64,000 nucleotides of DNA from assembly GCA_019747735.1 (NCBI GenBank), contig JAIEQL010000032.1:1-64000 (forward strand), given 5' to 3'. Below the pieces are notes generated by a model. The model had not been told where the DNA came from. It was given only the letters and a program-made list of their open reading frames with translations, and made no database searches. Every line of letters begins with the position of its first letter. The first letter of the stretch is position 1. This document shows, piece by piece, positions 29,754-39,081 of this stretch. The position numbers and the translations under genes were made by a program. The DNA is from Chthoniobacterales bacterium (GTDB lineage: Bacteria; Verrucomicrobiota; Verrucomicrobiia; Chthoniobacterales; UBA6821).

Positions 29754-30578
29754 ATGATGACGCAAGATTTCCTTAAACACTGGGCAAGCATACTCTTTTT
29801 CAAAAGGTTTCCACTAGCACAGGCGTTTTACCTCTACCTGGGACAAACAGCTCTCCTGGTTATGGAATCGCTTCACTCTATCGTGAAGGGGAGGGTCCGT
29901 TGGACTCTTGTCCTGGGGCAATTAGTGGATATTGGCTATGGTTCCCAATTTGTTGTTATTGTCACAGGAGCTTTCACGGGAGCGGTTTTTACAGCGCAAA
30001 TTTTTTATCAATTTTCCACCTTAAATATGAGTTCTGCGGTGGGCCCCGTCGTTTGTGTAGCTCTTTTTCGGGAGTTGGGACCTGTCTTGACAGGGCTCAT
30101 GGTAGCAGGGCGAGTTGGAGCAGCGATGAGTGCCGAAATTGGAACGATGAAAGTCACTCAACAGCTCGATGCTCTCCGCGCTTTGGCAGTTCATCCCATT
30201 GACTATCTGGTTGTTCCTCGCGTGGTGGCCATGATTATCTCCATGCCACTCCTTGTCGCAGAATGTGTTTTTTTTGGTATTTTGTCAGCTTACTTTGTTG
30301 CCACCCAGTTACTGGCCATTCCCAGTGTCTATTTTCTACAAAACATTCAGCGATTTATTGATGGTCATAATTTAGTAATGTCGTTGGTTAAAGGTTTTGT
30401 TTTTGCCATCATCATTGTTTTTATTAGTTGTCAGCAAGGCCTCACCACACGAGAAGGAGCTGTAGGAGTTGGCAAAGCCACCACAGAAGCCGTTGTGCTC
30501 TGCTCCCTCTGCATCCTCATTGGTAATTTCTTTCTCACCATGGTTCTTAATATGGTTTTCCCTGCCGGTTTACGTTAA
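29754..30578 (+). CDS. mlaE: Mla-type phospholipid ABC transporter permease
   Basis: MlaE is the inner-membrane permease of the phospholipid transport complex linking inner and outer membranes. The 274 residues contain the family signatures VALFRELGPVLTGLMVAGRVGAAMSAEIGTM (conserved core, shown here only in part by AGRVGAAMSAEIGTM) and the DALRALAVHPIDYLVVPR block, plus five hydrophobic segments. The ATP-binding and MCE genes follow in order. Met2 is an equal start. No Shine-Dalgarno motif precedes it. Confidence 0.93.
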   Translation: MMTQDFLKHWASILFFKRFPLAQAFYLYLGQTALLVMESLHSIVKGRVRWTLVLGQLVDIGYGSQFVVIVTGAFTGAVFTAQIFYQFSTLNMSSAVGPVVCVALFRELGPVLTGLMVAGRVGAAMSAEIGTMKVTQQLDALRALAVHPIDYLVVPRVVAMIISMPLLVAECVFFGILSAYFVATQLLAIPSVYFLQNIQRFIDGHNLVMSLVKGFVFAIIIVFISCQQGLTTREGAVGVGKATTEAVVLCSLCILIGNFFLTMVLNMVFPAGLR

Positions 30579-30579
30579 T

Positions 30580-31353
30580 ATGTCCCTTCCCTTTATTCCA
30601 CAAAAAGAGATACCGATTATTGAAGTTGAAAATCTCACTCAACGCATCGGAACTCAAGAAATCTTGCGAGGAATCTCTCTTTCTATTTTTCGTGGAGAAA
30701 CTCTCGTTCTTCTAGGGCGGAGCGGTGGAGGCAAAAGTGTTTTTTTACGTCACTTGATTGGTCTGATGCGGCCTGCCTCTGGAAAGATCCTCATTGATGG
30801 GCAAGATATTTCTCATTTAACAGAACGTCAGCTAGAACCAATACGACGCAAGATTGGGATGCTTTTTCAAGATGGAGCCTTATTTGATTCAATGGATGTC
30901 TTTGAAAATGTAGCCTTCCCCTTAAAAGAGAAAGGAGAGCATGATCTCATCAAGCTCCGCGAAAAAGTAGCTTCCGCCCTCGAGCTTGTTTCTCTCATAG
31001 GTCAGGAAGCAAAAATGCCAGTGACTCTTAGTGGCGGAATGCGCAAAAGAACAGCCTTAGCGCGAGTGATTATCAGCGAACCTGCTTGTATTTTGTATGA
31101 TGAACCGACAGCAGGTCTCGATCCTATTGTTTCAGACACCATCAATCGCCTTATCCGGCGCTTGCAACAGCGCCTCCATGTTACCTCGGTAGTCGTTACC
31201 CATGATATGGCCAGCGCCAACCATATTGCCGATCGCGTTGCTCTTTTACACGAAGGAAAAATTTATTTTTGCGGAACCCTCGATCAATTTCATAACTCTA
31301 AAGATCCCCTCCTACGTGATTTTATCCAGGGCCGTTCTCATGAGATTGATTGA
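30580..31353 (+). CDS. mlaF: Mla-type ABC transporter ATP-binding protein
   Basis: The 257-residue ATPase has Walker A GRSGGGKS, the Q-loop FQDGALFDSM, signature LSGGMRKR, Walker B ILYDEPTAGLDP and switch His in VVTHD. I chose ATG 30580, one base after the mlaE stop, because a longer in-frame extension to 30469 would lie inside mlaE. It powers MlaE-driven phospholipid movement. It forms an operon with mlaE and mlaD. Confidence 0.94.
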   Translation: MSLPFIPQKEIPIIEVENLTQRIGTQEILRGISLSIFRGETLVLLGRSGGGKSVFLRHLIGLMRPASGKILIDGQDISHLTERQLEPIRRKIGMLFQDGALFDSMDVFENVAFPLKEKGEHDLIKLREKVASALELVSLIGQEAKMPVTLSGGMRKRTALARVIISEPACILYDEPTAGLDPIVSDTINRLIRRLQQRLHVTSVVVTHDMASANHIADRVALLHEGKIYFCGTLDQFHNSKDPLLRDFIQGRSHEID

Positions 31354-31396
31354 ATATTTTTAACTCTAACTTCAACTTTTACCTTTCACTTTCTTC

Positions 31397-32161
31397 ATGG
31401 ATTCTTCTCATTACTCAACCCAGCTTCGAGCAGGTATTTTTCTTTTTGTAGGACTTGTGGCTATTTTCTCGCTCGTTCTTTATTTCGGTCGTTTTAGTGA
31501 ATACTCCGGGCATTATTATCCAATTACAGTGGAATACTCCAATGCCAATGGATTACTCAAAGGAGCTGATGTGCTCTTAGCTGGAGCGAGAATTGGAAAT
31601 ATTGACAAAGCTCCCACCGTCCTGCCTAACATGACAGGCGTTGCCGTAGTTTTAAAGATTGAGGCCAATGTCCACATTCCTAAAGAAAGTATTTTTTCCA
31701 TTGGAAGCTCCGGATTGCTCGGTGATCGTTTTGTGACTGTTACCATTAAAGAAGATGCTAACCTTACCGATACTCTTGCTCCTAAATCAATCGTTCAGGG
31801 ACAACGCGAATCAAGTCTAGCGGACCTTCAGCAAGAAATGGGAACAATCATTCCAAAAATAGATCGAGTCGTTAGCAATGTTGATACGATTACAGAACGT
31901 TTAAAAAATGATCTTTTTACCAAAAAAGGAATCACAGAAATGAAAGAGACCCTCTCTAATATTCATGAAACATCGGTGCTTCTGGCCAACTCTTCCCAAC
32001 AAGTCCAGGGAATTGTTAATAAGACATCTTCTTTCTTAAATAAAGGAAACAACGCTATGGCCAGCGCTAACGGCGCTATGGAAGACCTGAAAGCCTTCAT
32101 TAGGAACTTGCGACTTCATGGAGTTATTTTCTATCGTGATACGGCTAAGGGTAGTCGTTAA
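31397..32161 (+). CDS. mlaD: MCE-domain substrate-binding protein MlaD
   Basis: The 254-residue protein has an N-terminal membrane segment (residues 12-30), one MCE domain (YPITVEYSNANGLLKGADVLLAG through GDRFVTVTI) and a C-terminal helical region after residue 140 (DLQQEMGTIIPKIDRVVSNVD). MlaD forms hexameric rings that pass phospholipids across the periplasm. It lies 43 bp after mlaF, the spacer carrying a TTCAACTT word. No mlaC or mlaB is adjacent. Confidence 0.9.
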   Translation: MDSSHYSTQLRAGIFLFVGLVAIFSLVLYFGRFSEYSGHYYPITVEYSNANGLLKGADVLLAGARIGNIDKAPTVLPNMTGVAVVLKIEANVHIPKESIFSIGSSGLLGDRFVTVTIKEDANLTDTLAPKSIVQGQRESSLADLQQEMGTIIPKIDRVVSNVDTITERLKNDLFTKKGITEMKETLSNIHETSVLLANSSQQVQGIVNKTSSFLNKGNNAMASANGAMEDLKAFIRNLRLHGVIFYRDTAKGSR

Positions 32162-32260
32162 GATTGCTTTGCAATAAGTTGAAGTTGAAGAATTTTTTTG
32201 GAGAATTACTTCATTATCAATAACAATTTTTTTGCCAGAAAATAAAACTCTCTTTTTAAC

Positions 32261-32827
32261 ATGATCCGGATTCGTCCTCTCCTTTTTTCATTTTTTTGCT
32301 TCATAGCCATAACCCTTCCCCTGCGCGCCCGTGAAATGGCTAGTGGCGCTATCCAGGCTCTTCGCGAAGCTGGTCGCCCCGAACTCCTCCTTGGTCTTGC
32401 TGAAGTTAAGGGAGAACATGGAGATCCTAATCCTGAAGAATGGATTTTGCTCTGCAATGACTCAAGCGCTCCAAGTGGGATTCGGGAACTCATCATTAAA
32501 GATCATCACATCATTTCAGAAAGCACCCCCACAGTTGCTTTTAGCGGCACAGGAGCCTTACCTCAACTTGACTTAAGCAAGCCGCTCATGGAATCAGGAG
32601 CTCTCTTTGCCGCTGCCAACCGCAGCGCCATCGATCATCATATCGGATTTGATTATGTTAATTACTCCTTGCGAATCGATGCCGTCACCGGAAAGCCACT
32701 GTGGATTGCGAAACTTTATAAGATCAGCAAAAAAGGAGATAAGCATAAGGATGGCAAAAAGGAAGATAAGCTTGTCGGGACTCTGCAATTCTCCGCAGAG
32801 ACAGGAGCAGAAGCGAAGGGGTTGTAG
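32261..32827 (+). CDS. Hypothetical exported protein
   Basis: The 188-residue product has a signal peptide (IRPLLFSFFCFIAITLPLRA) with probable cleavage near residue 23. The mature region is mixed alpha/beta with no recognised domain; the end is Lys-rich (KISKKGDKHKDGKKEDK). It stands between mlaD and a nucleotidyltransferase. It is likely periplasmic; its function is unknown. Confidence 0.7.
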   Translation: MIRIRPLLFSFFCFIAITLPLRAREMASGAIQALREAGRPELLLGLAEVKGEHGDPNPEEWILLCNDSSAPSGIRELIIKDHHIISESTPTVAFSGTGALPQLDLSKPLMESGALFAAANRSAIDHHIGFDYVNYSLRIDAVTGKPLWIAKLYKISKKGDKHKDGKKEDKLVGTLQFSAETGAEAKGL

Positions 32828-32901
32828 GAGTGTTGCTGAGCAAGTCAGCAACACTAGTTCACAGTCTTCAATTTTTAACTTCAACTAGTTTGGAAAAATC
32901 C

Positions 32902-33873
32902 ATGACCCTCGTCCTTCTCGCAGCAGGCCTCGGAAGCCGTTATGGCGGGCTCAAACAGCTCACTCCCGTGGGACCGAAGGGAGAGGTGCTGCTCGATTAT
33001 TCGGTGCGAGATGCCGTCAAGGCCGGCTTTTCAGAAATTGTTTTTATTATTCGAAGAGAGATTGAAGAGCTCTTTCAACAAAAAATTCTTTCTCGCTACC
33101 AAACTCTTTTTCCTGGTCTCATCATCCGCTACGTCTTTCAGGAACTCACTGATCTAGTTCCCCCTCACTTCTCCATCACACGGACTAAGCCATGGGGCAC
33201 TGGTCATGCCTTGTTAGCAGCACGCCATGTTGTCACGACTCCTTTTGCGGTGATTAACGCTGATGATTACTATGGTCCCACAGGCTTTGTGCTCCTCAAA
33301 AAGTTTTTTGAGAATTTCAGAAAAGGGGTCAGCACCAGTCAATTTGCAGACGCAGTCGCCAATTGCGGGACTGACCCTTTTTCTGAATACGCCATGGTCG
33401 CCTATGAGCTTGGCAAGACGCTTAGCGAGCATGGAAGCGTCTCTCGCGGCATTTGTGAAACTAGCAAAGGGGTCAGTACCAGTCAATTTGCAGACACAGT
33501 GGCCAATTGCGGGACTGACCCCTTTTTCCTCACTACCATTACCGAGCGCACCGCTATTGAGCGGACATCCCATGGGATTGTTGCTCAAGAAAAAGAGGGA
33601 CAACTCATTCCTTTGAAAGAAGAGACTTGGGTCTCGCTCAACTTCTGGGGCTTCACACCAGCCTTCTTCGCTCAACTCGAAGAAAAATTTTCTCAGTTTT
33701 TAGAAAAAGAAAAAAACTTAACAACTACTGAATTTTATCTCCCTCAAGCCATCAACGACCTCATCCAGGAAAAACGGGCCTCTGTGCAGCTTTTCCCAAC
33801 TCCTGATCGCTGGATGGGGCTGACTTATCCAGAGGATCTGGCTGTGGTGCAGGAAGCGTTAAGAAATCAATAA
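32902..33873 (+). CDS. NTP-transferase family sugar nucleotidyltransferase carrying two in-frame insertions
   Basis: The protein starts MTLVLLAAGLGSRYGGLKQL, the nucleotide-binding loop of sugar-phosphate nucleotidyltransferases; the in-frame extension to 32830 is rejected because the family motif begins at 32902. Other family blocks are WGTGHALLAAR, VINADDYYG and FWGFTPAFF. Two 20-residue copies of KGVSTSQFADxVANCGTDPF interrupt it near residues 141-160 and 189-208. Without them the order SEYAMVAYELGKTLSEHGSVSRG...TTITERT is continuous. Both are coded by 60-nt palindromic elements and keep the frame. Substrate unknown; with the glycan genes elsewhere it may make an NDP-sugar. Confidence 0.85.
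   Translation: MTLVLLAAGLGSRYGGLKQLTPVGPKGEVLLDYSVRDAVKAGFSEIVFIIRREIEELFQQKILSRYQTLFPGLIIRYVFQELTDLVPPHFSITRTKPWGTGHALLAARHVVTTPFAVINADDYYGPTGFVLLKKFFENFRKGVSTSQFADAVANCGTDPFSEYAMVAYELGKTLSEHGSVSRGICETSKGVSTSQFADTVANCGTDPFFLTTITERTAIERTSHGIVAQEKEGQLIPLKEETWVSLNFWGFTPAFFAQLEEKFSQFLEKEKNLTTTEFYLPQAINDLIQEKRASVQLFPTPDRWMGLTYPEDLAVVQEALRNQ
33322..33381 (+). repeat. Palindromic in-frame element, copy 1
   Basis: A 60-nt element (20 codons) with arms AAAGGGGTCAG and CTGACCCTTTT, inside the nucleotidyltransferase gene, codon phase preserved. It differs from copy 2 at four positions, three of them synonymous. Its reverse strand is also open in one frame. It resembles Rickettsia palindromic elements in behaviour, not in known sequence. 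Confidence 0.9.
33466..33525 (+). repeat. Palindromic in-frame element, copy 2
   Basis: A 60-nt element with perfect 12-bp arms (33466-33477 and 33514-33525), inserted in the same frame 144 nt after copy 1. The translated 20 residues differ from copy 1 by one substitution (Ala to Thr). Confidence 0.9.
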
Positions 33874-33903
33874 AACATCAACAAGGCCACAAATAGGGTG
33901 TCT

Positions 33904-36168
33904 TTATTTTTGGTACTGAGAAGGAGTAAAAGAATTTACTGGTCTCTTTATTCGGTTTGAGCGTCTTGTTTCTAGAGGGGGCTGTTGTTGAGTTTCATAA
34001 TCAGCAGGGCTAAAAAATTTTGCCTGTCTCAGTATCCGTCCTTTCAACGTTGTTTTGGGAGCATTACTATTTTTATTAGAGTCTTGTTCTGGAAGAGGAG
34101 TGTAAGGGGCTGTATGAATTAATCCAATCAATTCGTTAGGATCATTCACTGATGGAGTCCCTGATGGAGTCCGACTCAACTCATGAGTCGGTATAACAGC
34201 TTGAGACTCAGTCAAACTGGACGAAGAACCCCGAGGTGATTCGTTAGAAAGATTATCTGTTGAATTTGAGAGCACAATCGAGCCATCACCTGGAAGGCTT
34301 ACTGGGTTTCCTGTGCCGACATCATTTGCTGTTTGGTTAAAGCGAGGGGAATCTACAGAGTCTTCTCTATCAGAATCAGAATCAGAATCATATCGAGGAG
34401 AACCTGGAGGATTTATACGGGAACTACTTGTTCTGTTGTAACGAGTTGGACGCTCTAGCGCATCGTCCTTGTTCCACCATTTCTTTATTGTGTTCCACAA
34501 GAACGCCGCAATGACGCTTGCAGGTAAAAAATGCCCTATATTCCATTCCCCTGACTCTAATTTTTTCTCTTGGTGGCCTTGAGCCTGTTCCTTAAAAACT
34601 GTTTCATTGCTTGAAGCCTCTGGATGTTTTTCTTCAATAGGCCCTCCATTTTCTGAAACAGAAGAATCATTAGCCACTCTTTTTAATTCTTCGAGGACTT
34701 CTTTGGGAAGCTTTTCTTCAGGTTGTGAAGAATTATTATCTCCCTTTTGACTCAATTTGCCTTTCTCATCTAGAGTTTCTAAAAATGCCAAAACATCATA
34801 ATCCGTCGTAGTTAATGGGTAGGCACCATGAGAAGTTATAGAAATAAAATTGCTTGGAGACTCTTGATCATGATGAGCTGAGTTACCTCCTTGAAAACGG
34901 CTCTTTATCTGAATTACTGGTTCGTCAGAACCAGATTCAGTCATAGGAATAAAACTTCTTAGAGACGCTTGATTATGATGAGCCGAGTTACCTCCTTCAA
35001 AAGAGCCCGTTATCTCAATTGCTGACTCGTTATAATGAGTTCCAGTTCTAGAAATAACCTGACTTAAAGACCCTTGATCATGATGTGCCGAGTTACCTCC
35101 TTTAAAAGGGTCCGTGATCTTAATTGCTGAGTTGTTATCATGAGTTCCAGCTATAGAAACCCAATCTTGATTATCTTGGTCCACAGGACGCCTAATATAC
35201 TTGCTTAGAACCTGGTTACGTTCTTTCACCCCATCTAAATGAACATAAGGATGGAAAAATACCGAATCGCCAGGTGTTAGTACGGGAAGCTTAGAATTCA
35301 CGTAATTCATCAAGGGTTTATAATCAAGCTGACTAAAGATCGTGACAAGACCTAGTAGAGTAGTAGTCCTAAGTAGTTGTAGTCGCTTTGACCCAGGGAA
35401 ATGGGTACGCGTATCATTTTTGTTTTTATTAACTTGTTCATTTGTTTTGACAGGCACTGCTTCTGGATCATTTCTATTTGCATGAAACTCACCCTCTTCT
35501 TCAAATTTACTTTTTGTATTTGATAATATTAGTTCTTTAAAAAGATGTTTGGAGGGTTCTTCCTGATTGCGGGTTATATCATTCTGGGAAGAGCTTTTTA
35601 CAATATCTTCGAGTTGACTCACCAAATCAGAAGTGACCTCAATAAGTTGTTCTAGCTTCTGCTGAACTGAAAGGTCCAAATCGCTAGAAGCGCTAGAAAC
35701 TAATTTTTCAAGATTGTTATATTTCTGTTGGTATCTCTCTAGATTGTAAGACGATAGCAGTAGATCGTCTTGAATGTCTCTTAGATTCACTGTTACATTT
35801 GAAGAGGAAACATTTCCTAGCTCTTCTTTAGCCTCTTCTATTTTTGTATCTAGCACTCCTACATCAAAAAGATCCTCAGCCTCACTATCAGTATCTTTCG
35901 AAGAATCTGACTCACCAGCAACACTCTCCTCATCATGATCACTTCCTTCCTCTTTTAATAGCGTCTTATTAGAAACCGGAATAGCATAGGAAGCATGACT
36001 GGTGAGAGCCTTCTCCTGTGCTTTTTTACTAGCTTCTTGCACATTATCTTTTTCAACGGACTCACCCCCATTTTCACCTTCTTTTTTCCCCTCCATCACT
36101 GCCACAGAGAGGCGTGATGAGGCGATCAAGAGGGTAATTAAAAATAATAATAGAGAGATTTTTTTCAC
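33904..36168 (-). CDS. Large exported repeat-containing protein, unknown function
   Basis: I chose GTG 36168 (VKKISLLLFLITLLIASS), giving a signal peptide; the longer frame to 36240 has an odd extension. The 754-residue product has an acidic coiled region (about 60-200), a hydrophobic segment near 270, then three 35-residue repeats with the core GGNSAHHDQ near residues 355-430 (DNA about 34830-35180), another hydrophobic segment near 550 (ASVIAAFLWNTI) and a Ser/Pro/Arg-rich tail containing SDSDSDRED and RRSNRIKRP. No domain is recognised. The look is that of a surface or host-directed protein; this is inference. R2 copy b lies just upstream. Confidence 0.65.
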   Translation of the reverse strand: MKKISLLLFLITLLIASSRLSVAVMEGKKEGENGGESVEKDNVQEASKKAQEKALTSHASYAIPVSNKTLLKEEGSDHDEESVAGESDSSKDTDSEAEDLFDVGVLDTKIEEAKEELGNVSSSNVTVNLRDIQDDLLLSSYNLERYQQKYNNLEKLVSSASSDLDLSVQQKLEQLIEVTSDLVSQLEDIVKSSSQNDITRNQEEPSKHLFKELILSNTKSKFEEEGEFHANRNDPEAVPVKTNEQVNKNKNDTRTHFPGSKRLQLLRTTTLLGLVTIFSQLDYKPLMNYVNSKLPVLTPGDSVFFHPYVHLDGVKERNQVLSKYIRRPVDQDNQDWVSIAGTHDNNSAIKITDPFKGGNSAHHDQGSLSQVISRTGTHYNESAIEITGSFEGGNSAHHNQASLRSFIPMTESGSDEPVIQIKSRFQGGNSAHHDQESPSNFISITSHGAYPLTTTDYDVLAFLETLDEKGKLSQKGDNNSSQPEEKLPKEVLEELKRVANDSSVSENGGPIEEKHPEASSNETVFKEQAQGHQEKKLESGEWNIGHFLPASVIAAFLWNTIKKWWNKDDALERPTRYNRTSSSRINPPGSPRYDSDSDSDREDSVDSPRFNQTANDVGTGNPVSLPGDGSIVLSNSTDNLSNESPRGSSSSLTESQAVIPTHELSRTPSGTPSVNDPNELIGLIHTAPYTPLPEQDSNKNSNAPKTTLKGRILRQAKFFSPADYETQQQPPLETRRSNRIKRPVNSFTPSQYQK

Positions 36169-36258
36169 GATTCTTAGTAAATAAATTTGGGAGTTGAGAA
36201 GAATACTTTTTTTGGCTGATAAAGCAAGAGAATATCTCAAAATAGAGATTTTTTCTCT

Positions 36259-36432
36259 TAGAGCATATTAAAAAATTCTGTAGCCGCTCATTGCGTCGTC
36301 GCTTCGGTGCTCGCTCCATGGAGTATTGGCTATATACTCCCTCGCTGTGCGCCTCGGCTCCTGGCACTGCATCGACTACAAAAATTTTTAATGATACTCT
36401 AAAATGGCTGTAGTTTTATTTAAAATGCTCTA
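36259..36432 (-). mobile_element. MITE-like element R2, copy b (TA target)
   Basis: The 170-bp element (36261-36430) is flanked by TA on both sides, with ends GAGCATATTAAAAAATT and TTTAAAATGCTC. It is very similar to copies a and c and lies about 90 bp upstream of the exported-protein start, where it could affect expression. Confidence 0.88.
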
Positions 36433-36690
36433 ACCTGGGTTCCGAAGTTGGAGTGGATGATATTTTTCAATGACTTGGTCTGAAGGTGATTTGTAATAGC
36501 ATGAGGGGGTATGTGTTATGCATAAGTGATTTGAAAAGGTGCATGGCTAAGGTATTGCGAAAGATCGCCATTCGTAAGTACGGGCCCCGGGTTAACCAGG
36601 GGCCCCATTATTCCTACAATAGGAAAGGGGTACGAAGCCTTATAAAAAAAGGAGGAAGGCAGTGGGGGGAATGAATAGGCTACATTTACA
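36433..36690. other. Unexplained structured spacer downstream of rpoD
   Basis: These 258 bp hold no supported gene. They are G-rich on the plus strand, unlike the neighbouring spacers, and contain a GGGCCCC...GGGGCCCC palindrome near 36582-36606 and a TTCCTA/TAGGAA hairpin near 36610-36624. It could be a small structured RNA, but no known class was recognised. A 62-codon frame at 36486-36674 lacks any protein-like pattern. Confidence 0.3.
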
Positions 36691-38883
36691 TTATAAATCC
36701 TTAGGCTCTAAGAATCCCTCCAGTTGCCTCAAGCGCGTTGGATGACGCATCTTGCGCAGTGCCTTTGCCTCGATCTGACGAATACGTTCACGAGTTACTT
36801 TGAACTGTTTCCCGACTTCCTCTAAGGTGCGAGAATAACCATCAACTAATCCAAAACGTTGCTCCAAAACTTGTCGTTCCCGCTCTGTTAAGGACTCAAG
36901 GACATCTTTGATTTTATCTTTGAGCAAGACGATAGCAGCCATATCGGCAGGATTTTCTGCCGACTTATCTTCAATAAAATCACCGAAGCTAGTGTCATCG
37001 CTATCGCCGACGGGGGCTTGGAGTGAGATAGGCTGCTGAGCCATTTTGAGAACAGCACGCACCCGCTCTACAGGGAGCTGAATTTCATCAGCAATTTCTT
37101 CTGGACTTGGCTCACGACCATATTCTTGAACAAGCTGTTTTTGCACACGAATTAGCTTATTGATGGTCTCAATCATGTGCACTGGAATACGAATCGTACG
37201 TGCCTGATCAGCAATAGAACGAGTAATGGCCTGACGAATCCACCAAGTAGCATAGGTGGAAAATTTGTACCCACGACGGTACTCAAATTTCTCCACCGCC
37301 TTCATAAGCCCAATATTTCCCTCTTGAATTAAATCCAAAAAGGAAAGGCCACGATTGGTATATTTTTTGGCAATAGAAATGACTAGTCGTAAATTGGCTT
37401 CAACCATCTCCGTCTTGGCCCGTAAAGCAGCACGAAAATGTTTTTTGAGTTCGCGGTGGCGCGTTTCAAAATGTTCGGTAGACATCCAGTTGCGATGATG
37501 ATGCTCTTCTCGTTGTGCTTCTATTGCCTGACGCAAACGACGCGTTGTCTCCTGAGTGGAAGCACCTTGTTTCTCATGCTCTGCACGGAGCTGCTGCAAT
37601 GAATGGACATGCTCATCAGCGAGGGTTACAAAATCTTCTGTGATTTTTTGTTTAAAGAAAAATTTTGGGTAGAGCTTTCCAATTTCTTCTACTTGTTTTT
37701 CTAGCTGTTTGGCATCTTTGGGATGAGGCTCTTTTTTGGGGGCAATTTTTTTACTATAAACTAAGGATATCTCTGTCGCCAAACGCTGCACTTGCTGACA
37801 AAGACGTGGCAATATTTTGAGATAGCGCTCACGACTCTCAATTTTTTTATCTAAAATAACGCGATCAAAACGCTCGCGAGAATCAAGCAGACGCTGAGCC
37901 AAATCGACATGGGCATGAGCAACAAAACCAAAATTGTAGAGGACATTTTTCATGAGTGCTTCAGCCTCTTCGATGCGTTTAGAAATTTCCACTTCTTGCT
38001 CACGCGTTAGTAAAGAGACTTGCCCCATTTGCTTGAGGTACATACGAACAGGGTCATCCAAAATATCAAGACGCCCGTCGATCTTCTCTTCCTTTTCCTC
38101 TTTCTCTTCCTCATCATCTATTTTTTTGACCTCCTTGACACGATCTACATCAGAAGAATCAATGACATCGATTTCTACTATGCGGAGCTGAGTTAAAATA
38201 GATTCCACCGCCTCTGGTGTGTTCATCCCAATGGGAAGATGCTCCTCAAGGTCTTCGAAGGTAATGTATCCTTGCTCCTTGGCCAATTTGAGCAGTTCCC
38301 TCACTTTTTCTTGAAGAAGTCGCTGCGCCTCAGCGGGCGTTTTAGGAGTTACTTCACTTTTAATAAAGAGAGCACTACTATTGCCACCCAGAGGGAAACC
38401 AGAAGGGGATAACTCCTCTTTTTTTTCTTTCTTTTTGGAAATTAGTGAAGGGGGAAACGGGGAGTGAGATGGCCCTTTCTTTTTTAGAGGCTGCTTAGCA
38501 AGCGGCTTAGAAGGGGCCTTCTTGTTAGAAACAGCGACCACTTTTTTCTGTGAAAGATTTTTTTTAAGATCTCCTTTTTTTTCTTTTGAAGAGGCAGTTA
38601 CTGCTTTTTTTCTAACAGGCTGTTTTGCTCTCTTAGAAGGTGATGATTTAGAAAGCTCCTTAGAATGAGAAAGAAATGGTGATGGAGCGGCTTTTTTCTT
38701 CACGATAGGTTTACTCTTTTGAGCTGGTAGCAGCTTTTTTTTAGCTGTGACTTTAGCTATGGCTGTTTTAGTGAGAATCTTTGGAAGTACCTTCTTCTTG
38801 ATTAAGGAAGCACGTGAGGAAGAAACAGCTCCTTTTTTGAGAGGAGCAGATTTGTTAATAGCTGGAGATTTCTTTTTAGTCAC
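36691..38883 (-). CDS. rpoD: Primary sigma factor RpoD with lysine-rich N-terminal extension
   Basis: The conserved part has region 1.2 ([24 protein letters not shown]), region 2 with [27 protein letters not shown] and [12 protein letters not shown], region 3, and region 4.2 [19 protein letters not shown]. The first 160 of 730 residues are extraordinarily Lys/Ala/Ser/Pro-rich, like histone H1 tails, followed by a region 1.1-like domain (about 185-240). It is the housekeeping sigma factor. It follows dnaG on the same strand, a remnant of the macromolecular-synthesis operon, without rpsU. Some quoted motifs continue beyond what is shown. Confidence 0.95.
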   Translation of the reverse strand: MTKKKSPAINKSAPLKKGAVSSSRASLIKKKVLPKILTKTAIAKVTAKKKLLPAQKSKPIVKKKAAPSPFLSHSKELSKSSPSKRAKQPVRKKAVTASSKEKKGDLKKNLSQKKVVAVSNKKAPSKPLAKQPLKKKGPSHSPFPPSLISKKKEKKEELSPSGFPLGGNSSALFIKSEVTPKTPAEAQRLLQEKVRELLKLAKEQGYITFEDLEEHLPIGMNTPEAVESILTQLRIVEIDVIDSSDVDRVKEVKKIDDEEEKEEKEEKIDGRLDILDDPVRMYLKQMGQVSLLTREQEVEISKRIEEAEALMKNVLYNFGFVAHAHVDLAQRLLDSRERFDRVILDKKIESRERYLKILPRLCQQVQRLATEISLVYSKKIAPKKEPHPKDAKQLEKQVEEIGKLYPKFFFKQKITEDFVTLADEHVHSLQQLRAEHEKQGASTQETTRRLRQAIEAQREEHHHRNWMSTEHFETRHRELKKHFRAALRAKTEMVEANLRLVISIAKKYTNRGLSFLDLIQEGNIGLMKAVEKFEYRRGYKFSTYATWWIRQAITRSIADQARTIRIPVHMIETINKLIRVQKQLVQEYGREPSPEEIADEIQLPVERVRAVLKMAQQPISLQAPVGDSDDTSFGDFIEDKSAENPADMAAIVLLKDKIKDVLESLTERERQVLEQRFGLVDGYSRTLEEVGKQFKVTRERIRQIEAKALRKMRHPTRLRQLEGFLEPKDL

Positions 38884-39081
38884 TGAATTGAAAAACTAGA
38901 AAACGAACGAATAGGAAATGAAGGAAACGATGTACTATAGCGGCTTTTTAAAAAAAAACCAGCCCTGATATTTATTTTTTGAAAACCACCTGTTGCACTT
39001 CGTTGTTGAATGGGGCGACTATAATCCACTATACAGCATGAATGGTCAGAAGAAAATTGCGACTATTGCTCCTTGAGTCAC
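38884..39081. other. Spacer between dnaG and rpoD
   Basis: The A/T-rich 198 bp contain the word GCGACTAT twice (about 39014 and 39049) and an AATCCACTATA word at 39022 that matches the R3 end, perhaps a remnant. A promoter for rpoD probably lies here but is not assigned. Confidence 0.35.

Noticed and set aside
33214-33675. 153-codon minus-strand frame across the nucleotidyltransferase
   Set aside because: It is the shadow of the sense gene, kept open partly by the palindromic elements.
34000-34020. RRSNRIKRP tail resembling retroelement polyprotein linkers
   Set aside because: A nine-residue basic match is too short and has no reverse transcriptase or integrase nearby.
36486-36674. 62-codon frame in the structured spacer
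   Set aside because: Composition reflects G-rich DNA; no domain, leader or similarity pattern.
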